A DNA stretch of 64,000 nt from Paracoccaceae bacterium (GCA_019911965.1 JAIOJF010000053.1:1-64000), one strand, 5' to 3'. Numbered from the stretch's first letter, positions 53,218-61,948 are shown. Numbers and translations are program-made. Notes: generated by a model not told the origin, from the letters alone.

Positions 53218-54714
53218 GTGGCAAACTTCACACATGTGTCCACGTTCGTGGGCGGCCCGTTCGTGCATTCGGACGGTATCACCGACCTTGTGGTTGCCGG
53301 GGTGAATGGCAATCCCAGGCTCTACTCGGCCTCCTATGCCAGCGGCGGTTTGCAGGCGCTGGCCCTGCACGAAGGGGCGGCGGCGATCTTTCACGATGCC
53401 CTTGGTGCGGGGCCGACACGCGGTACCTACGGGGTGTGCGATCTGGCCTTCGGCAACGTCAAGGGCGCTGAAATCCTGATCCCGGCGGGCAAGTTCGACG
53501 ATGCCGTCGCCTATCATGTGCTGGATGCCGATGGCGGGTTTGATACGGTGATGCCGGTGGACGGCACCGCCGCGCAACTGGCCCGCTTCACACATGCGGA
53601 GGTCGTGCGCTATGCCAGCAAATCCTTCCTGTTCGCCAGCCAGGCCGGGGAATCCGGCTTCCAGAGGTTCAATATCCGCGCCGATCTGAGCACGATCTAC
53701 CGCCACACCCAGGAGGATGAGCCGGACATGTTCCTTGGCGACATCTCGGCGATGGAATCGCTCAGGGTCGGGCGGCGCAGCTTCCTGTTCACCGCCTCGG
53801 CGATGGATGCGGGCATCCACAGCTTCCAGATCACCTCGGTCGGGGAAACGGTGCTGCGCGACAGCGTGGCCCCCGGTGACCGGTCGGGCTTTGCCCGTGT
53901 CAGCGTGCTGGAAACGGTTCATTCCGGCAAGAACAACTTCCTGCTGGTCGGCTCGGCGGGGACCGATTCGATCACCGTCTACCGCCTCAGCAATACCGGG
54001 CATCTGACGGAGACCGATCACCGCCAGGACAGTCTGGAAACCCGCTTCGACAATATCGCGGCCCTGACCGCGTTCGAGCATTCCGGCCGGGCCTTCGTGC
54101 TGGCGGGTGGTTCCGATGACGGGTTGACCCTGTTCGAGATCAGCCCGAACGGGCGTCTGTTCCTGCTGGCGGTGGTGGCCGACGAGTTGGCAACCACGCT
54201 GAACAACGTGCAGGCCATCGCGGTGCAGGCCTTTGACAGCGATGTTCAGGTCTTTGCCGCCGGCAGCGGCGAGGCCGGCATCACCCAGTTCCGCGTTGAC
54301 CTTGGCGATATAGGCACGCTGATCGAGGGCACCGGGCGGCGCGAGGTTCTGAGCGGTGGCGATGGCAATGACCTGGTACTGGGCAAGAAGGGCCGCGACA
54401 CGCTGCACGGCGGTGCGGGCGACGACAGGCTGATGGATGGTGTCGGCAAGGACGTGATGTATGGCGGACCCGGTGCCGATGTCTTCGTGTTCCAGAAGGA
54501 TGGCGTGTCCGACACGGTGAAGGATTTCGTCTTTGGCGAGGATCGGCTGGATCTGTCTGATTACGACCGGCTCTATCATATCTCGTCGCTTGAGATCGTC
54601 ACGCTGTCCTGGGGCTTCCGCATCCATGTCCAGGGCGAGACAATCCGGATCGAACAGGATTTCCCCGAAAACACCGCGCCGCCGGAATTTACCCAGGACG
54701 ATTTCATCTTCTGA
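53218..54714 (+). CDS. RTX-type calcium-binding protein with repetitive N-terminal domain
   Basis: 498-residue protein without a signal peptide. The first about 380 residues consist of recurring short beta-units (FLFASQAGESGFQRF, FLFTASAMDAGIHSF, FLLVGSAGTDSITVY, FVLAGGSDDGLTLFE) spaced about 60 residues, suggesting a beta-propeller. The C-terminus has RTX nonapeptides (LSGGDGNDLVLG, LHGGAGDDRLMDG, MYGGPGADVFVF), then a typical type I secretion tail. It should be exported by a TolC-type system, but no ABC/MFP exporter is adjacent. A GTG start with GGGAG six bases upstream is used. Confidence 0.82.
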   Translation: MANFTHVSTFVGGPFVHSDGITDLVVAGVNGNPRLYSASYASGGLQALALHEGAAAIFHDALGAGPTRGTYGVCDLAFGNVKGAEILIPAGKFDDAVAYHVLDADGGFDTVMPVDGTAAQLARFTHAEVVRYASKSFLFASQAGESGFQRFNIRADLSTIYRHTQEDEPDMFLGDISAMESLRVGRRSFLFTASAMDAGIHSFQITSVGETVLRDSVAPGDRSGFARVSVLETVHSGKNNFLLVGSAGTDSITVYRLSNTGHLTETDHRQDSLETRFDNIAALTAFEHSGRAFVLAGGSDDGLTLFEISPNGRLFLLAVVADELATTLNNVQAIAVQAFDSDVQVFAAGSGEAGITQFRVDLGDIGTLIEGTGRREVLSGGDGNDLVLGKKGRDTLHGGAGDDRLMDGVGKDVMYGGPGADVFVFQKDGVSDTVKDFVFGEDRLDLSDYDRLYHISSLEIVTLSWGFRIHVQGETIRIEQDFPENTAPPEFTQDDFIF

Positions 54715-54775
54715 GGCGCATTGCCTTGGCGATGCCGCCCGGCTAGAGCCTTGGTATCGCAGGGCCGGAGGTGTA

Positions 54776-55897
54776 ATGGGACTGAACCGCGAACTGGACG
54801 GCTTTGTCGTCGTTTCCGTCGAACAGGCGGTGGCGGCACCTTATTGCAGCCTGCTGCTGGCGGATGCCGGGGCGCGGGTGATCAAGGTGGAACGCCCCGA
54901 GGGGGATTTTTCCCGGCTTTACGATCAGGGTGCCAAGGGCCAGAGCACCTGGTTCGCATGGATGAACCGGGGCAAGGAATCCGCCGTTCTGGACTTCACG
55001 GCACCCGGGGACGCGGCCTTGTTGCGGCGCATGATCGCGCGCGCGGATGTGTTTTTGCACAATCTCGCCCCCGGTGCGCTGGACCGGCGCGGCTTTGATG
55101 CCGCCGCGCTTCGGGCGCTCAATCCGGGGCTGATCAACCTTCAGATCGCGGGCTACGGCACCACCGGGGCGGCAGCCGAGATGAAGGCCTATGATTTTCT
55201 GGTACAGGCGGAAAGCGGCGTTTGCGCGGTTACCGGCACGCCCGAACAGCCCTCGCGGGTCGGCGTGTCGCTTTGCGATATCGCCACCGGGCTGACGGCG
55301 TTTTCGGCGATCCTGCGGGCGCTGCTGCAGCGCAGCCGCACCGGCGAGGGGGTGGACCTGACGATTTCCATGTTCGACGTGCTGGCGGAATGGATGAACA
55401 TGCCGCTGCTGGCGCATCGCTACATGGCGGCCAAGCCGGAACGGATGGGCCTGACGCATGCGCTGCTGTCGCCCTACGGGGCCTATAGCTGCGCCGATGG
55501 CAGCCAGATCCTGATCGCGATCCAGAACAACCGCGAATGGGCGGGGTTCTGCAAAAACGTGCTCGACCGCCCGGACATGGCGGAGGACCCGCGCTTTGCC
55601 TCCAACGCCGACCGGGTGGCGCATCGCATTGATGTGGACAATGCGATCAATCAGGTGTTCGCCAGCCACGACCGCGAGGCGCTGGCAAAGATCCTGCAAT
55701 CGGCGCGGATCGCATGGTCGCGCCTGAATACGGTGGAGGATCTGTCGAACCACCCGCTGTTGCGGCAGGCTCAGGCGCGGTTCGGCGATGCGGTGGTCGA
55801 TCTGGTGGACCTGCCGGTCAGAACCGACAATCCCCGCCCCGAAGAGGTGCCGTCGCTCGGCCAGCACAGCGCGGCGATCCGGGCGGAGTTTGGCTGA
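54776..55897 (+). CDS. Class III CoA-transferase (CaiB/BaiF family)
   Basis: 373-residue family III CoA-transferase. Characteristic parts are VVSVEQAVAAPYCSLLLADAGARVIKVE-like N-terminus, NRGKESAVLDF, the catalytic Asp in GVSLCDIATGLTAFSAI and RTGEGVDLTISMFDVLAEWM. It transfers CoA between carboxylic acids (formyl-, succinyl- or mesaconyl-type); the substrate is undetermined. GGAGG lies four bases before ATG 54776; an in-frame extension to 54533 is only the shadow of the RTX gene. Convergent with znuB. Confidence 0.87.
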   Translation: MGLNRELDGFVVVSVEQAVAAPYCSLLLADAGARVIKVERPEGDFSRLYDQGAKGQSTWFAWMNRGKESAVLDFTAPGDAALLRRMIARADVFLHNLAPGALDRRGFDAAALRALNPGLINLQIAGYGTTGAAAEMKAYDFLVQAESGVCAVTGTPEQPSRVGVSLCDIATGLTAFSAILRALLQRSRTGEGVDLTISMFDVLAEWMNMPLLAHRYMAAKPERMGLTHALLSPYGAYSCADGSQILIAIQNNREWAGFCKNVLDRPDMAEDPRFASNADRVAHRIDVDNAINQVFASHDREALAKILQSARIAWSRLNTVEDLSNHPLLRQAQARFGDAVVDLVDLPVRTDNPRPEEVPSLGQHSAAIRAEFG

Positions 55898-55905
55898 GAC
55901 ACCCT

Positions 55906-56697
55906 CTAACGCCGAACCACCCCCCGCACCAGGCTTGCCAGCAACAGCAACGCCAACGCCGCGACCACGATGCTGGGGCCGGTCGGGGTGTCGAACCGGA
56001 ACGATCCCGCCAGCCCGGCCAGTGCCGCCATCGCGCCGGTGAGTGCCGCCAGCACCGCCATCCGCTCGGGCGTGCCTGACCCAAGCCTTGCGGTTGCGGC
56101 GGGGATGATCAGCAATGCGGTGATCAGAAGCGCCCCGACCACCTTGATCGCCACCGCCACCAGCACCGCCAGCGCCAGCGTGAACAACAGCCCCTCGCGG
56201 GCCGGATTGCGGCCATGCGCCAGCGCCAGTTCCCGATCGAGCGAGGCCATCAGCAGCCCCGGCCAGCGCCAGATCAACAGCCCGAGGCTGGCCGCCACGC
56301 CGCCCCAGATCACCGCCAGATCGCCGCGGGTGACGGCCAGGATATCGCCCACCAGATAGCCCATCAGATCGACCCGAACGCCGTTCAGCAGCGACACCGC
56401 CACCAGCCCCAGCGCCAGCGCGGCATGCGCCGACACCCCCAGCAATGTATCGGGATGATGCAGCCGTCCGGCGGCGGCCAGAACCACGGCGGCAACGCCA
56501 AGTGCCGCCACCAGCACGCCAAGGAACACCGGCAGGTCCACCGCCAGCGCCAGCGCCACGCCCAAAAGGGCGGCATGAGAGATCGTGTCGCCGAAATAGA
56601 CCATCCGCCGCCAAAGCACGAAACAGCCCAGCGGCCCGGCGGCCACGGCAATTCCGACCGCCGCCAGCGCCACCCGCAGAACGAACTCATCCGGCAT
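55906..56697 (-). CDS. znuB: Zinc ABC transporter permease
   Basis: 263-residue ABC-3 family permease with eight or so helices. It starts MPDEFVLRVALAAVGIAVAA and contains RRMVYFGDTISHAALLGVAL and the cytosolic ABC-contact loop ASLDRELALAHGRNP. Its start overlaps the 3' end of znuC by 11 bp. It is the membrane part of the high-affinity zinc importer ZnuABC, controlled by Zur. Confidence 0.92.
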   Translation of the reverse strand: MPDEFVLRVALAAVGIAVAAGPLGCFVLWRRMVYFGDTISHAALLGVALALAVDLPVFLGVLVAALGVAAVVLAAAGRLHHPDTLLGVSAHAALALGLVAVSLLNGVRVDLMGYLVGDILAVTRGDLAVIWGGVAASLGLLIWRWPGLLMASLDRELALAHGRNPAREGLLFTLALAVLVAVAIKVVGALLITALLIIPAATARLGSGTPERMAVLAALTGAMAALAGLAGSFRFDTPTGPSIVVAALALLLLASLVRGVVRR

Positions 56698-57427
56698 GGT
56701 CGTGCCCCGCATGGTCATGCGCGTGATCGTGTTCGTGGCGGTAAAGCGCCAGCGCGCCTTCGGTGCCGTGGCCGAACAACCGGCGATATTCCGGCGCGGC
56801 GGACACGATTGTCGGCGTGCCTTCGCAGCAGACATGGCCGTTCAGGCAGATCACCCGGTCGGACGCGCTCATCACCACATGCAGATCGTGGCTGACCATC
56901 AGGATGGCGCAGCCAAGGTCGCGGCGGACATCCTCGACCAGCCGGTAAAACCCGGCGACGGCGGGCTGGTCCAGGCCCTGTGCGGCCTCGTCCAGGATCA
57001 GCAGATGCGGCCTGCCGATCAGTGCATGTGCCAGCAGGACGCGCTGCAACTGGCCGCCGGACAATTCCGCGACCTGGCGCGTCAGGACATCCCGAAGCCC
57101 GAGGCGTTCCACGATGGCATCGCGTTCGGCCTGCGGCACCCGGCTGCCCAGGCGCAGGAATCGCTCCACGCTCATCGGAAAGGCCTGATCCAGATGCAGC
57201 TTTTGCGGCACATAGCCGATCTTCAGCCCCTTGCGGCGGGTGATCGTGCCGGTTTGCGGGCCGAGTGCCCCGATCAGGCATTTCAGGAACGAGGATTTGC
57301 CCGAGCCGTTCGGCCCGACAATGGTGACGATCTCGCCCGGTTGGATGGCAAAGTCGATATCGTGCAGGATGCGGCGGCTATCGGCGCTGAAGCCAAGGCC
57401 GGACACCGTGATCAGGGCATCGCTCAT
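56687..57427 (-). CDS. znuC: Zinc ABC transporter ATP-binding protein
   Basis: 246-residue ATPase: Walker A VGPNGSGKSSFLKCL, Q-loop YVPQKLHLD, signature ELSGGQLQRVLLAHAL, Walker B LLILDEAAQGLD and the switch His in LMVSHDLHVVM. The C-terminus ends in a His-rich tail (RHEHDHAHDHAGHDHAG), a likely zinc-buffering or sensing tail. ATG 57427 overlaps the zur stop (ATGA), so zur-znuC-znuB form one transcript. Confidence 0.93.
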   Translation of the reverse strand: MSDALITVSGLGFSADSRRILHDIDFAIQPGEIVTIVGPNGSGKSSFLKCLIGALGPQTGTITRRKGLKIGYVPQKLHLDQAFPMSVERFLRLGSRVPQAERDAIVERLGLRDVLTRQVAELSGGQLQRVLLAHALIGRPHLLILDEAAQGLDQPAVAGFYRLVEDVRRDLGCAILMVSHDLHVVMSASDRVICLNGHVCCEGTPTIVSAAPEYRRLFGHGTEGALALYRHEHDHAHDHAGHDHAG

Positions 57428-57915
57428 GCCGCCTCGCGGTCGCGGCAGGTGGTGCAGAGGCCGGTGATCTCGACCACGCGCGAGCGCACCTCGAATCCCA
57501 GTGCGGCGGCCTGTTGGTCGATCCCGGCGGCGATACCGGCCAACGGGGTTTCGGCCACCTTGCGGCAGGACTGGCAGATCAGGAACGCCGCCTCGTGCCC
57601 GGGTTGAGGCACGGCGCAGGCGGTGAAGGCATTCAGGCGCTCCAGCCGGTGCACGAAACCATGCGCGGCCAGAAACTCCAGCGCGCGGTAAACCACAGGC
57701 GGCTGGCTGCCCAGACCTTCGGCTGCCAGCCGCTCCAGAATGTCGTAGGCACCGAGGGCGCGGTGGCTTTCCAGCAGGATTTCCAGCACCCGGGCACGTA
57801 CCGCGGTCAGCCTCAGGCCCGCGCGGCGGCAATGCTCGCGCGCCTCGCTCATACCGCCAAGGGCGCAGCGGCGGTGATCGTGGTGCTCGAAGATATTGCT
57901 GTTTGCGGGGGGCAT
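57424..57915 (-). CDS. zur: Zinc uptake regulator Zur (Fur family)
   Basis: 163-residue Fur-family repressor. A winged helix occupies residues 25-95 (RLTAVRARVLEILLESHRAL ... QPPVVYRALEFLAAHGF). Structural zinc is held by CQSC (about 116-119) and CTTC (about 154-157), with an extra N-terminal His-rich stretch EHHDHRRC. It probably represses znuA and its own operon through the palindrome at 57930-57944. An in-frame extension to 58380 crosses that operator and znuA, so ATG 57915 is preferred. Confidence 0.92.
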   Translation of the reverse strand: MPPANSNIFEHHDHRRCALGGMSEAREHCRRAGLRLTAVRARVLEILLESHRALGAYDILERLAAEGLGSQPPVVYRALEFLAAHGFVHRLERLNAFTACAVPQPGHEAAFLICQSCRKVAETPLAGIAAGIDQQAAALGFEVRSRVVEITGLCTTCRDREAA

Positions 57916-57929
57916 CGAAGCCTCGCTAT

Positions 57930-57944
57930 TGTTATTGTATAACA
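57930..57944. promoter_or_regulatory. Zur box
   Basis: TGTTAT-TGT-ATAACA is a perfect 6-bp inverted repeat with a 3-bp centre, located between divergent zur and znuA. It matches the Zur/Fur-type consensus with GTTAT...ATAAC arms. One site is well placed to control both transcripts. Confidence 0.8.
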
Positions 57945-57993
57945 TATCATTTATAGCCGCCGCCAGATTGAAATGGCAAGCGGGATCGTCGGG

Positions 57994-58881
57994 ATGTTTT
58001 TCAGGATTTGGGCCTTGCTGGCCATGCTGGTGGCCGGTGCCGGGATGGCGCGGGCAGAGCTGGTCATCGTTACCGATATCGCACCGGTCAGCGCGTTGCT
58101 GCGGGATGTGACGGGTGCGCCGCCGCGCCAGATTCTGCCCGACGCGGTATCGCCGCATGATTTCGCGCTGCGGCCATCGGACATGCGGCTGTTGCAGGAG
58201 GCCGATCTGATCGTCTGGCTTGGCCCGCAGGCCAGCCCCGGCCTCGCCAAGGCGATGCAGCGCATTGATTTTGCCGACAAGGCGCTGGACCTGTCCGCAG
58301 TTCCCGGCACCTTTCACCTGCCGGTGCGCCGGGCCGGGCGATTTGGCCGTGCGGGTGATGCCGGCGGCACCGATCCGCATCTGTGGCTGGACCCGGACAA
58401 TGCCCGCCTCTGGGCCGCGGCGATTGCGGCGCGGCTGGCCTTGCTGGACCCGGCGAGAGCGGGTTCATACGACGTGGGCCTTGCGCGGCTGGCGGCGGCG
58501 CTGGACGCGGTTGAGGATGCAGCAAAGGCAAGGCTGGGCCGCGACGGGGCCGCGCCCTATCTGCAATTCCACGATGCCTTCCAGTATTTTGAACGGCATT
58601 TCGGATTGCAGCCACTGGGGGCGGCAACTGCCGGCGACGAGGAAAGCCTGAGCCTTGGCATCGTCGCCGATCTGCGCAGCCTGTTGGCCGAACAGCCGGG
58701 CGCATGCCTGTTCCTGTCCGACGCGAACGAGCAAAGGCGTGCGGCGGCGTTGCTGGACAATATGCGCATCGGCTGGCTGGATGCGCTGGGGCGCACGCTT
58801 CCGGCATCGGGATACAGCTATCCCGACCTGATCGCGGCCAATGCAGAAGGCTTTACGGCCTGCCTTTATCCCGCAGATTGA
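57994..58881 (+). CDS. znuA: Zinc ABC transporter substrate-binding protein
   Basis: Periplasmic zinc-binding protein, 295 aa from ATG 57994, with signal peptide MFFRIWALLAMLVAGAGMARA. Zinc ligands expected from the family are visible: His in AVSPHDFALRP, His in GTDPHLWLDPDN, His in LQFHDAFQYFE and Asp in FLSDANEQ. The His/Asp-rich flexible loop common in ZnuA is missing; the segment RRAGRFGRAGDAGG replaces it. An ATG at 57973 is possible but has no ribosome site. Divergent from zur with the Zur box between. Confidence 0.9.
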   Translation: MFFRIWALLAMLVAGAGMARAELVIVTDIAPVSALLRDVTGAPPRQILPDAVSPHDFALRPSDMRLLQEADLIVWLGPQASPGLAKAMQRIDFADKALDLSAVPGTFHLPVRRAGRFGRAGDAGGTDPHLWLDPDNARLWAAAIAARLALLDPARAGSYDVGLARLAAALDAVEDAAKARLGRDGAAPYLQFHDAFQYFERHFGLQPLGAATAGDEESLSLGIVADLRSLLAEQPGACLFLSDANEQRRAAALLDNMRIGWLDALGRTLPASGYSYPDLIAANAEGFTACLYPAD

Positions 58882-58892
58882 AGTCTGCGGGA
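58869..58892. terminator. Hairpin overlapping the znuA stop
   Basis: TCCCGCAGA-TTGAAG-TCTGCGGGA: a 9-bp perfect stem whose loop contains the znuA TGA. It sits between convergent znuA and the YciI gene and could serve both strands, though no T-run follows. Confidence 0.55.
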
Positions 58893-58911
58893 CAAAGCAA
58901 GAGGCCAGGTT

Positions 58912-59226
58912 CTACATATCAAGGCATTCCGCCACTTCGACGGACCCCGAGCCGTCCTTGACCATCGGACAGCCCTTGGCCATCGCCACGGCCGCCTTGA
59001 TATCGGCGGCATTGACCAGCGAATAGCCCGAGATCGGGTTCGCTCCGCCATCCCCGGCGACGCCGGATTTGCTGACGGTTTGCGACATTCCGGCAGGATG
59101 ACCGCCATCGACCACCGCCGCCCCGAGGCCGGTGAACCAGGCCATCCAGGCCTGCATGGCCTTCTGGCCTTCTTCCGGGCTGTCGGGGGCCTTGCCGCCG
59201 TGATAGGCGAAAATGAATTTCGGCAT
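58912..59226 (-). CDS. YCII-related (DGPF-type) protein
   Basis: 104-residue protein with the YciI fold: MPKFIFAYHGGKAPDSPEE at the N-terminus, a His/Asp-containing centre (AAVVDGGHPAGMSQTVS) and GYSLVNAADIKAAVAMAKGCP. The family is small, often linked to ECF sigma factors, but none is seen here. It lies 18 bp after the SRPBCC gene and probably belongs to the same operon. Function unknown. Confidence 0.85.
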   Translation of the reverse strand: MPKFIFAYHGGKAPDSPEEGQKAMQAWMAWFTGLGAAVVDGGHPAGMSQTVSKSGVAGDGGANPISGYSLVNAADIKAAVAMAKGCPMVKDGSGSVEVAECLDM

Positions 59227-59244
59227 TGTCTGTTCTCCCTGTTG

Positions 59245-59682
59245 TTATGGTTGGTTGGTGAGTCTTTCCAGTTTCCGCAGCGACGATGTCCAGCCCTGAT
59301 TGTGGTTCTGCGCCGCCTCGTCGGTTGCCAGTTGCTGGTGGTGCAGCGTGAACTGCGTGGTGCCATCGCCGTTATCGGCCAGCGTGATCGTCACATGGCT
59401 TTCGTCGCCGCGCCGGTCGGCCTCGTCATGCCAGGCCCAGGTGAAGCCGACCGAATGCGGCGGCGTCACATGCGTGACCTGCCCGGACACCTTGTAGCGC
59501 TGGCCCTCGGCATTCATCATCACCGAATGCCAGGGGCCGGTGCGGCTGAAATCGAGCGCCGCATCGGGCAGGCTCATGCCTTCCGGCCCCCACCATTTCG
59601 CCAGGTCTCCGGCTTTGGTGACAAAGCTGAAAACGCGTGCAATCGGGGCGTTCAGGCGGCGCTCAATCTTCACTTCGCTCAT
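59245..59682 (-). CDS. SRPBCC/AHSA1-domain protein
   Basis: 145-residue protein of the activator-of-Hsp90-like/START fold: IERRLNAPIARVFSFVTKAG, LAKWWGPEGMSLP, and VGFTWAWHDEADRRGDESHV, ending in a helix GWTSSLRKLERLTNQP. It typically pairs with an ArsR regulator, as here: its ATG overlaps the ArsR stop (59679-59682). The ligand or client is unknown. Confidence 0.87.
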   Translation of the reverse strand: MSEVKIERRLNAPIARVFSFVTKAGDLAKWWGPEGMSLPDAALDFSRTGPWHSVMMNAEGQRYKVSGQVTHVTPPHSVGFTWAWHDEADRRGDESHVTITLADNGDGTTQFTLHHQQLATDEAAQNHNQGWTSSLRKLERLTNQP

Positions 59683-60014
59683 GTCGGATCCCTCGCCTCA
59701 AGCGCGCGTTCCAGCCGGTCGAGGCTGGTTTCCCAGAATTTGCGGTGATATTCGACCCATGCGCTGACCGCCTGCAACGCCTCGGGCGCGACCGAGTAGA
59801 TCCGCCTTTGCGCAGCGATACGGCGGCGGATCAGCCCGGCCCGGTGCAGCACCTTCAGGTGCCGCGAGATTGCGGGGGCGGTGATATCGGCGACATCCAG
59901 CAATTGCCCGGCGCTCTGATCGCCGCGTTCCAGCAGGCGTTCGACGATGGCAAATCGCGTCGCGTCGCCAAGCGCGGCAAAGGTGTCGGGGAGGGTCGGG
60001 TTTTTAATTTCCAT
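59679..60014 (-). CDS. ArsR-family transcriptional regulator
   Basis: 111-residue winged-helix protein: FAALGDATRFAIVERLLERG, then the recognition helix in VADITAPAISRHLKVLHRAG and the wing LIRRRIAAQRRIYSV. No cysteines are present, so it is not a metal-thiol sensor of the classical type. Coupled to the SRPBCC gene, forming a known ArsR-SRPBCC-YciI style unit. It likely autoregulates; the region upstream (60015-60060) contains TTAATGTTAATTAA, a possible AT-rich operator. Confidence 0.88.
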   Translation of the reverse strand: MEIKNPTLPDTFAALGDATRFAIVERLLERGDQSAGQLLDVADITAPAISRHLKVLHRAGLIRRRIAAQRRIYSVAPEALQAVSAWVEYHRKFWETSLDRLERALEARDPT

Positions 60015-60133
60015 TAATGTTAATTAAAGGAATGCACAAATAGAGTCAAGTTCAGGATTGTTGCCAGCACCCTTGCCGCTGCGGCGGCGACCTGTCACCA
60101 ATCAGGACCAGAGACCTGCCAGGCGGAGAGAAA

Positions 60134-60565
60134 ATGCCAGAATTCGGACCAGAACAGATGCGCGACCTGCTGGCCGGGGTGTTCGCACCCTGGGTTCAGG
60201 ATTTGCAGATCACACCCGTTGCGCAATCCGCCGATGGCGCGAAATTCCTTGTACCGGAAAACCCAAGGCTGGTGCGTGGCGGCGGCGGCGGGATGAAGGT
60301 TTTCTGCGGCCAGGCGGTGGCGGCGGTGGCGGATACCGCCTCGGTGCTGACATTGTGCGCGGTGAACGGGCGGTTTCGCAATTGCACCACGGTCGATCTG
60401 ACCACGCATTTCCTGCGCCCGATGGGGCTGGGCGATGTCGAGGTGCGGGTTGACGTGGTGTCGAACGGGCGGCGAATGGCCGTGACCCGTGCCGAATTGC
60501 GCGCGGCGGGGGCGGAAAAACCGGCGGCCACAGCGACCTGCGCCTTCGCCTATCTGGAAGACTGA
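60134..60565 (+). CDS. PaaI-family hotdog thioesterase
   Basis: 143-residue hotdog-fold acyl-CoA thioesterase. It has GMKVFCGQAVAAVADTASVL (central helix with Asp) and NCTTVDLTTHFLRPMGLGDV, the usual dimer strand. ATG 60134 follows GGCGGAGAG. Substrate unknown, probably a small aryl- or acyl-CoA. It is not clearly linked to the pyrimidine genes that follow, since an operator lies between them. Confidence 0.82.
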   Translation: MPEFGPEQMRDLLAGVFAPWVQDLQITPVAQSADGAKFLVPENPRLVRGGGGGMKVFCGQAVAAVADTASVLTLCAVNGRFRNCTTVDLTTHFLRPMGLGDVEVRVDVVSNGRRMAVTRAELRAAGAEKPAATATCAFAYLED

Positions 60566-60633
60566 TCGCCGCGTCCCGGCGCACCCCGGCGGGATTCCTC
60601 TTGACCGCTTCGGCCTGATATGGTCGGGTATCT

Positions 60634-60649
60634 TTGACCATATGGTCGA
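60634..60649 (+). promoter_or_regulatory. RutR-type operator of the pyrimidine catabolic operon
   Basis: TTGACCA-TA-TGGTCGA matches the E. coli RutR consensus TTGACCA-N2-TGGTCAA at 13 of 14 fixed bases; the central GACCATATGGTC is a perfect palindrome. It is 48 bp before the beta-ureidopropionase-like gene. RutR responds to uracil and thymine, which fits the operon. Confidence 0.65.
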
Positions 60650-60697
60650 AAAACCCGAGAGGCCGCAAAGGCCCGGCGGACGCACAGGGAGCAAGAC

Positions 60698-61948
60698 ATG
60701 CCGGCACCAAGCGACAACATGAAAATCAATGCCGACCGCCTGTGGGATTCGCTGATGGAAATGGCGAAGATCGGCCCGGGAATTGCCGGCGGCAACAACC
60801 GCCAGACCCTGACCGACGCCGACAGCGAAGGCCGGCATCTGTTCCGCAAATGGTGCGAGGATGCGGGCATGACGATGGGTGTCGACACCATGGGCAACAT
60901 GTTCGCGCGGCGCGAGGGCACGGACCCGGACGCGCTGCCGGTCTATGTCGGCAGCCATCTTGATACACAGCCGACCGGCGGTAAATACGACGGTGTGCTG
61001 GGGGTGCTGGGGGGCCTGGAGATCATCCGCTCCCTGAATGATCTGGGCGTTAGAACCCAGCACCCCATAATTGTCGTGAACTGGACCAACGAGGAAGGCA
61101 CAAGGTTCGCGCCCGCGATGCTGGCCTCGGGCGTGTTCGCGGGCGTGCTGGCCGAGGATTGGGCCAAGGACCGGGTCGATGCCGATGGCAAGCGGTTCGG
61201 TGACGAGCTGAAGCGGATCGGCTGGGAAGGTGACGAGCCGGTCGGTGCTCGCAAGATGCACGCCTTGTTCGAGTTGCATATCGAACAGGGCCCGATCCTG
61301 GAGGCCGAGGATAAGCTGATCGGCGTGGTCACCCACGGCCAGGGCCTGCGCTGGGTGCAATGCACCGTCACCGGCAAGGGCCAGCATACCGGCTCGACCC
61401 CGATGCGGATGCGCCGCAATGCCGGGCGCGGACTGGCGCAGATCACCGAATTGACGCATGAAATCGCGATGCAGCACCAGCCGAACGCGGTGGGGGCGAT
61501 CGGGCATATTGATGTCTACCCCAACAGCCGCAACATCATTCCCGAGAAGGCGGTGTTCACGGTGGATTTCCGCAGCCACGAGCTTGACACCCTGAACGGC
61601 ATGGTAGCCGAGTTGCTGGAAAAGGCCCCGGCGATCTGCGAGGCACTGGGCTGCGAATTCGAGGCCGAGATCGTCGGCCAGTTCGACCCGCCCGCCTTCG
61701 ATGAAACCTGTGTTTCGGCGGTGCGATCCGCTGCAGAACGGCTTGGCTATTCGCATATGGACATCATCTCGGGCGCCGGCCACGACGCTTGCTGGATCAA
61801 CCGGGTGGCACCAACCGCAATGGTGATGTGCCCCTGCGTGGACGGGTTGAGCCATAACGAGGCCGAGGAGATTTCCCGCGAATGGGCCGCAGCGGGCGCG
61901 AATGTGCTGATGCATGCGGTGGTGGAGACGGCGGGGGTCGAGGGGTGA
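60698..61948 (+). CDS. pydC: M20-family amidohydrolase, probable beta-ureidopropionase (N-carbamoyl-beta-alanine amidohydrolase)
   Basis: 416-residue zinc-dependent hydrolase of the hydantoinase/carbamoylase (M20/M28) group. Metal motifs: GSHLDTQPTGGKYDGVLG (His, Asp), NWTNEEGTRFAPAM (Glu) and FELHIEQGPILE (His). GSTPMRMRRNAG is the substrate/dimer loop. With dihydropyrimidinase downstream it would hydrolyse N-carbamoyl-beta-alanine to beta-alanine, CO2 and NH3. Allantoate amidohydrolase is a close alternative, but the context favours pyrimidines. GGGAG precedes the ATG. Confidence 0.87.
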   Translation: MPAPSDNMKINADRLWDSLMEMAKIGPGIAGGNNRQTLTDADSEGRHLFRKWCEDAGMTMGVDTMGNMFARREGTDPDALPVYVGSHLDTQPTGGKYDGVLGVLGGLEIIRSLNDLGVRTQHPIIVVNWTNEEGTRFAPAMLASGVFAGVLAEDWAKDRVDADGKRFGDELKRIGWEGDEPVGARKMHALFELHIEQGPILEAEDKLIGVVTHGQGLRWVQCTVTGKGQHTGSTPMRMRRNAGRGLAQITELTHEIAMQHQPNAVGAIGHIDVYPNSRNIIPEKAVFTVDFRSHELDTLNGMVAELLEKAPAICEALGCEFEAEIVGQFDPPAFDETCVSAVRSAAERLGYSHMDIISGAGHDACWINRVAPTAMVMCPCVDGLSHNEAEEISREWAAAGANVLMHAVVETAGVEG

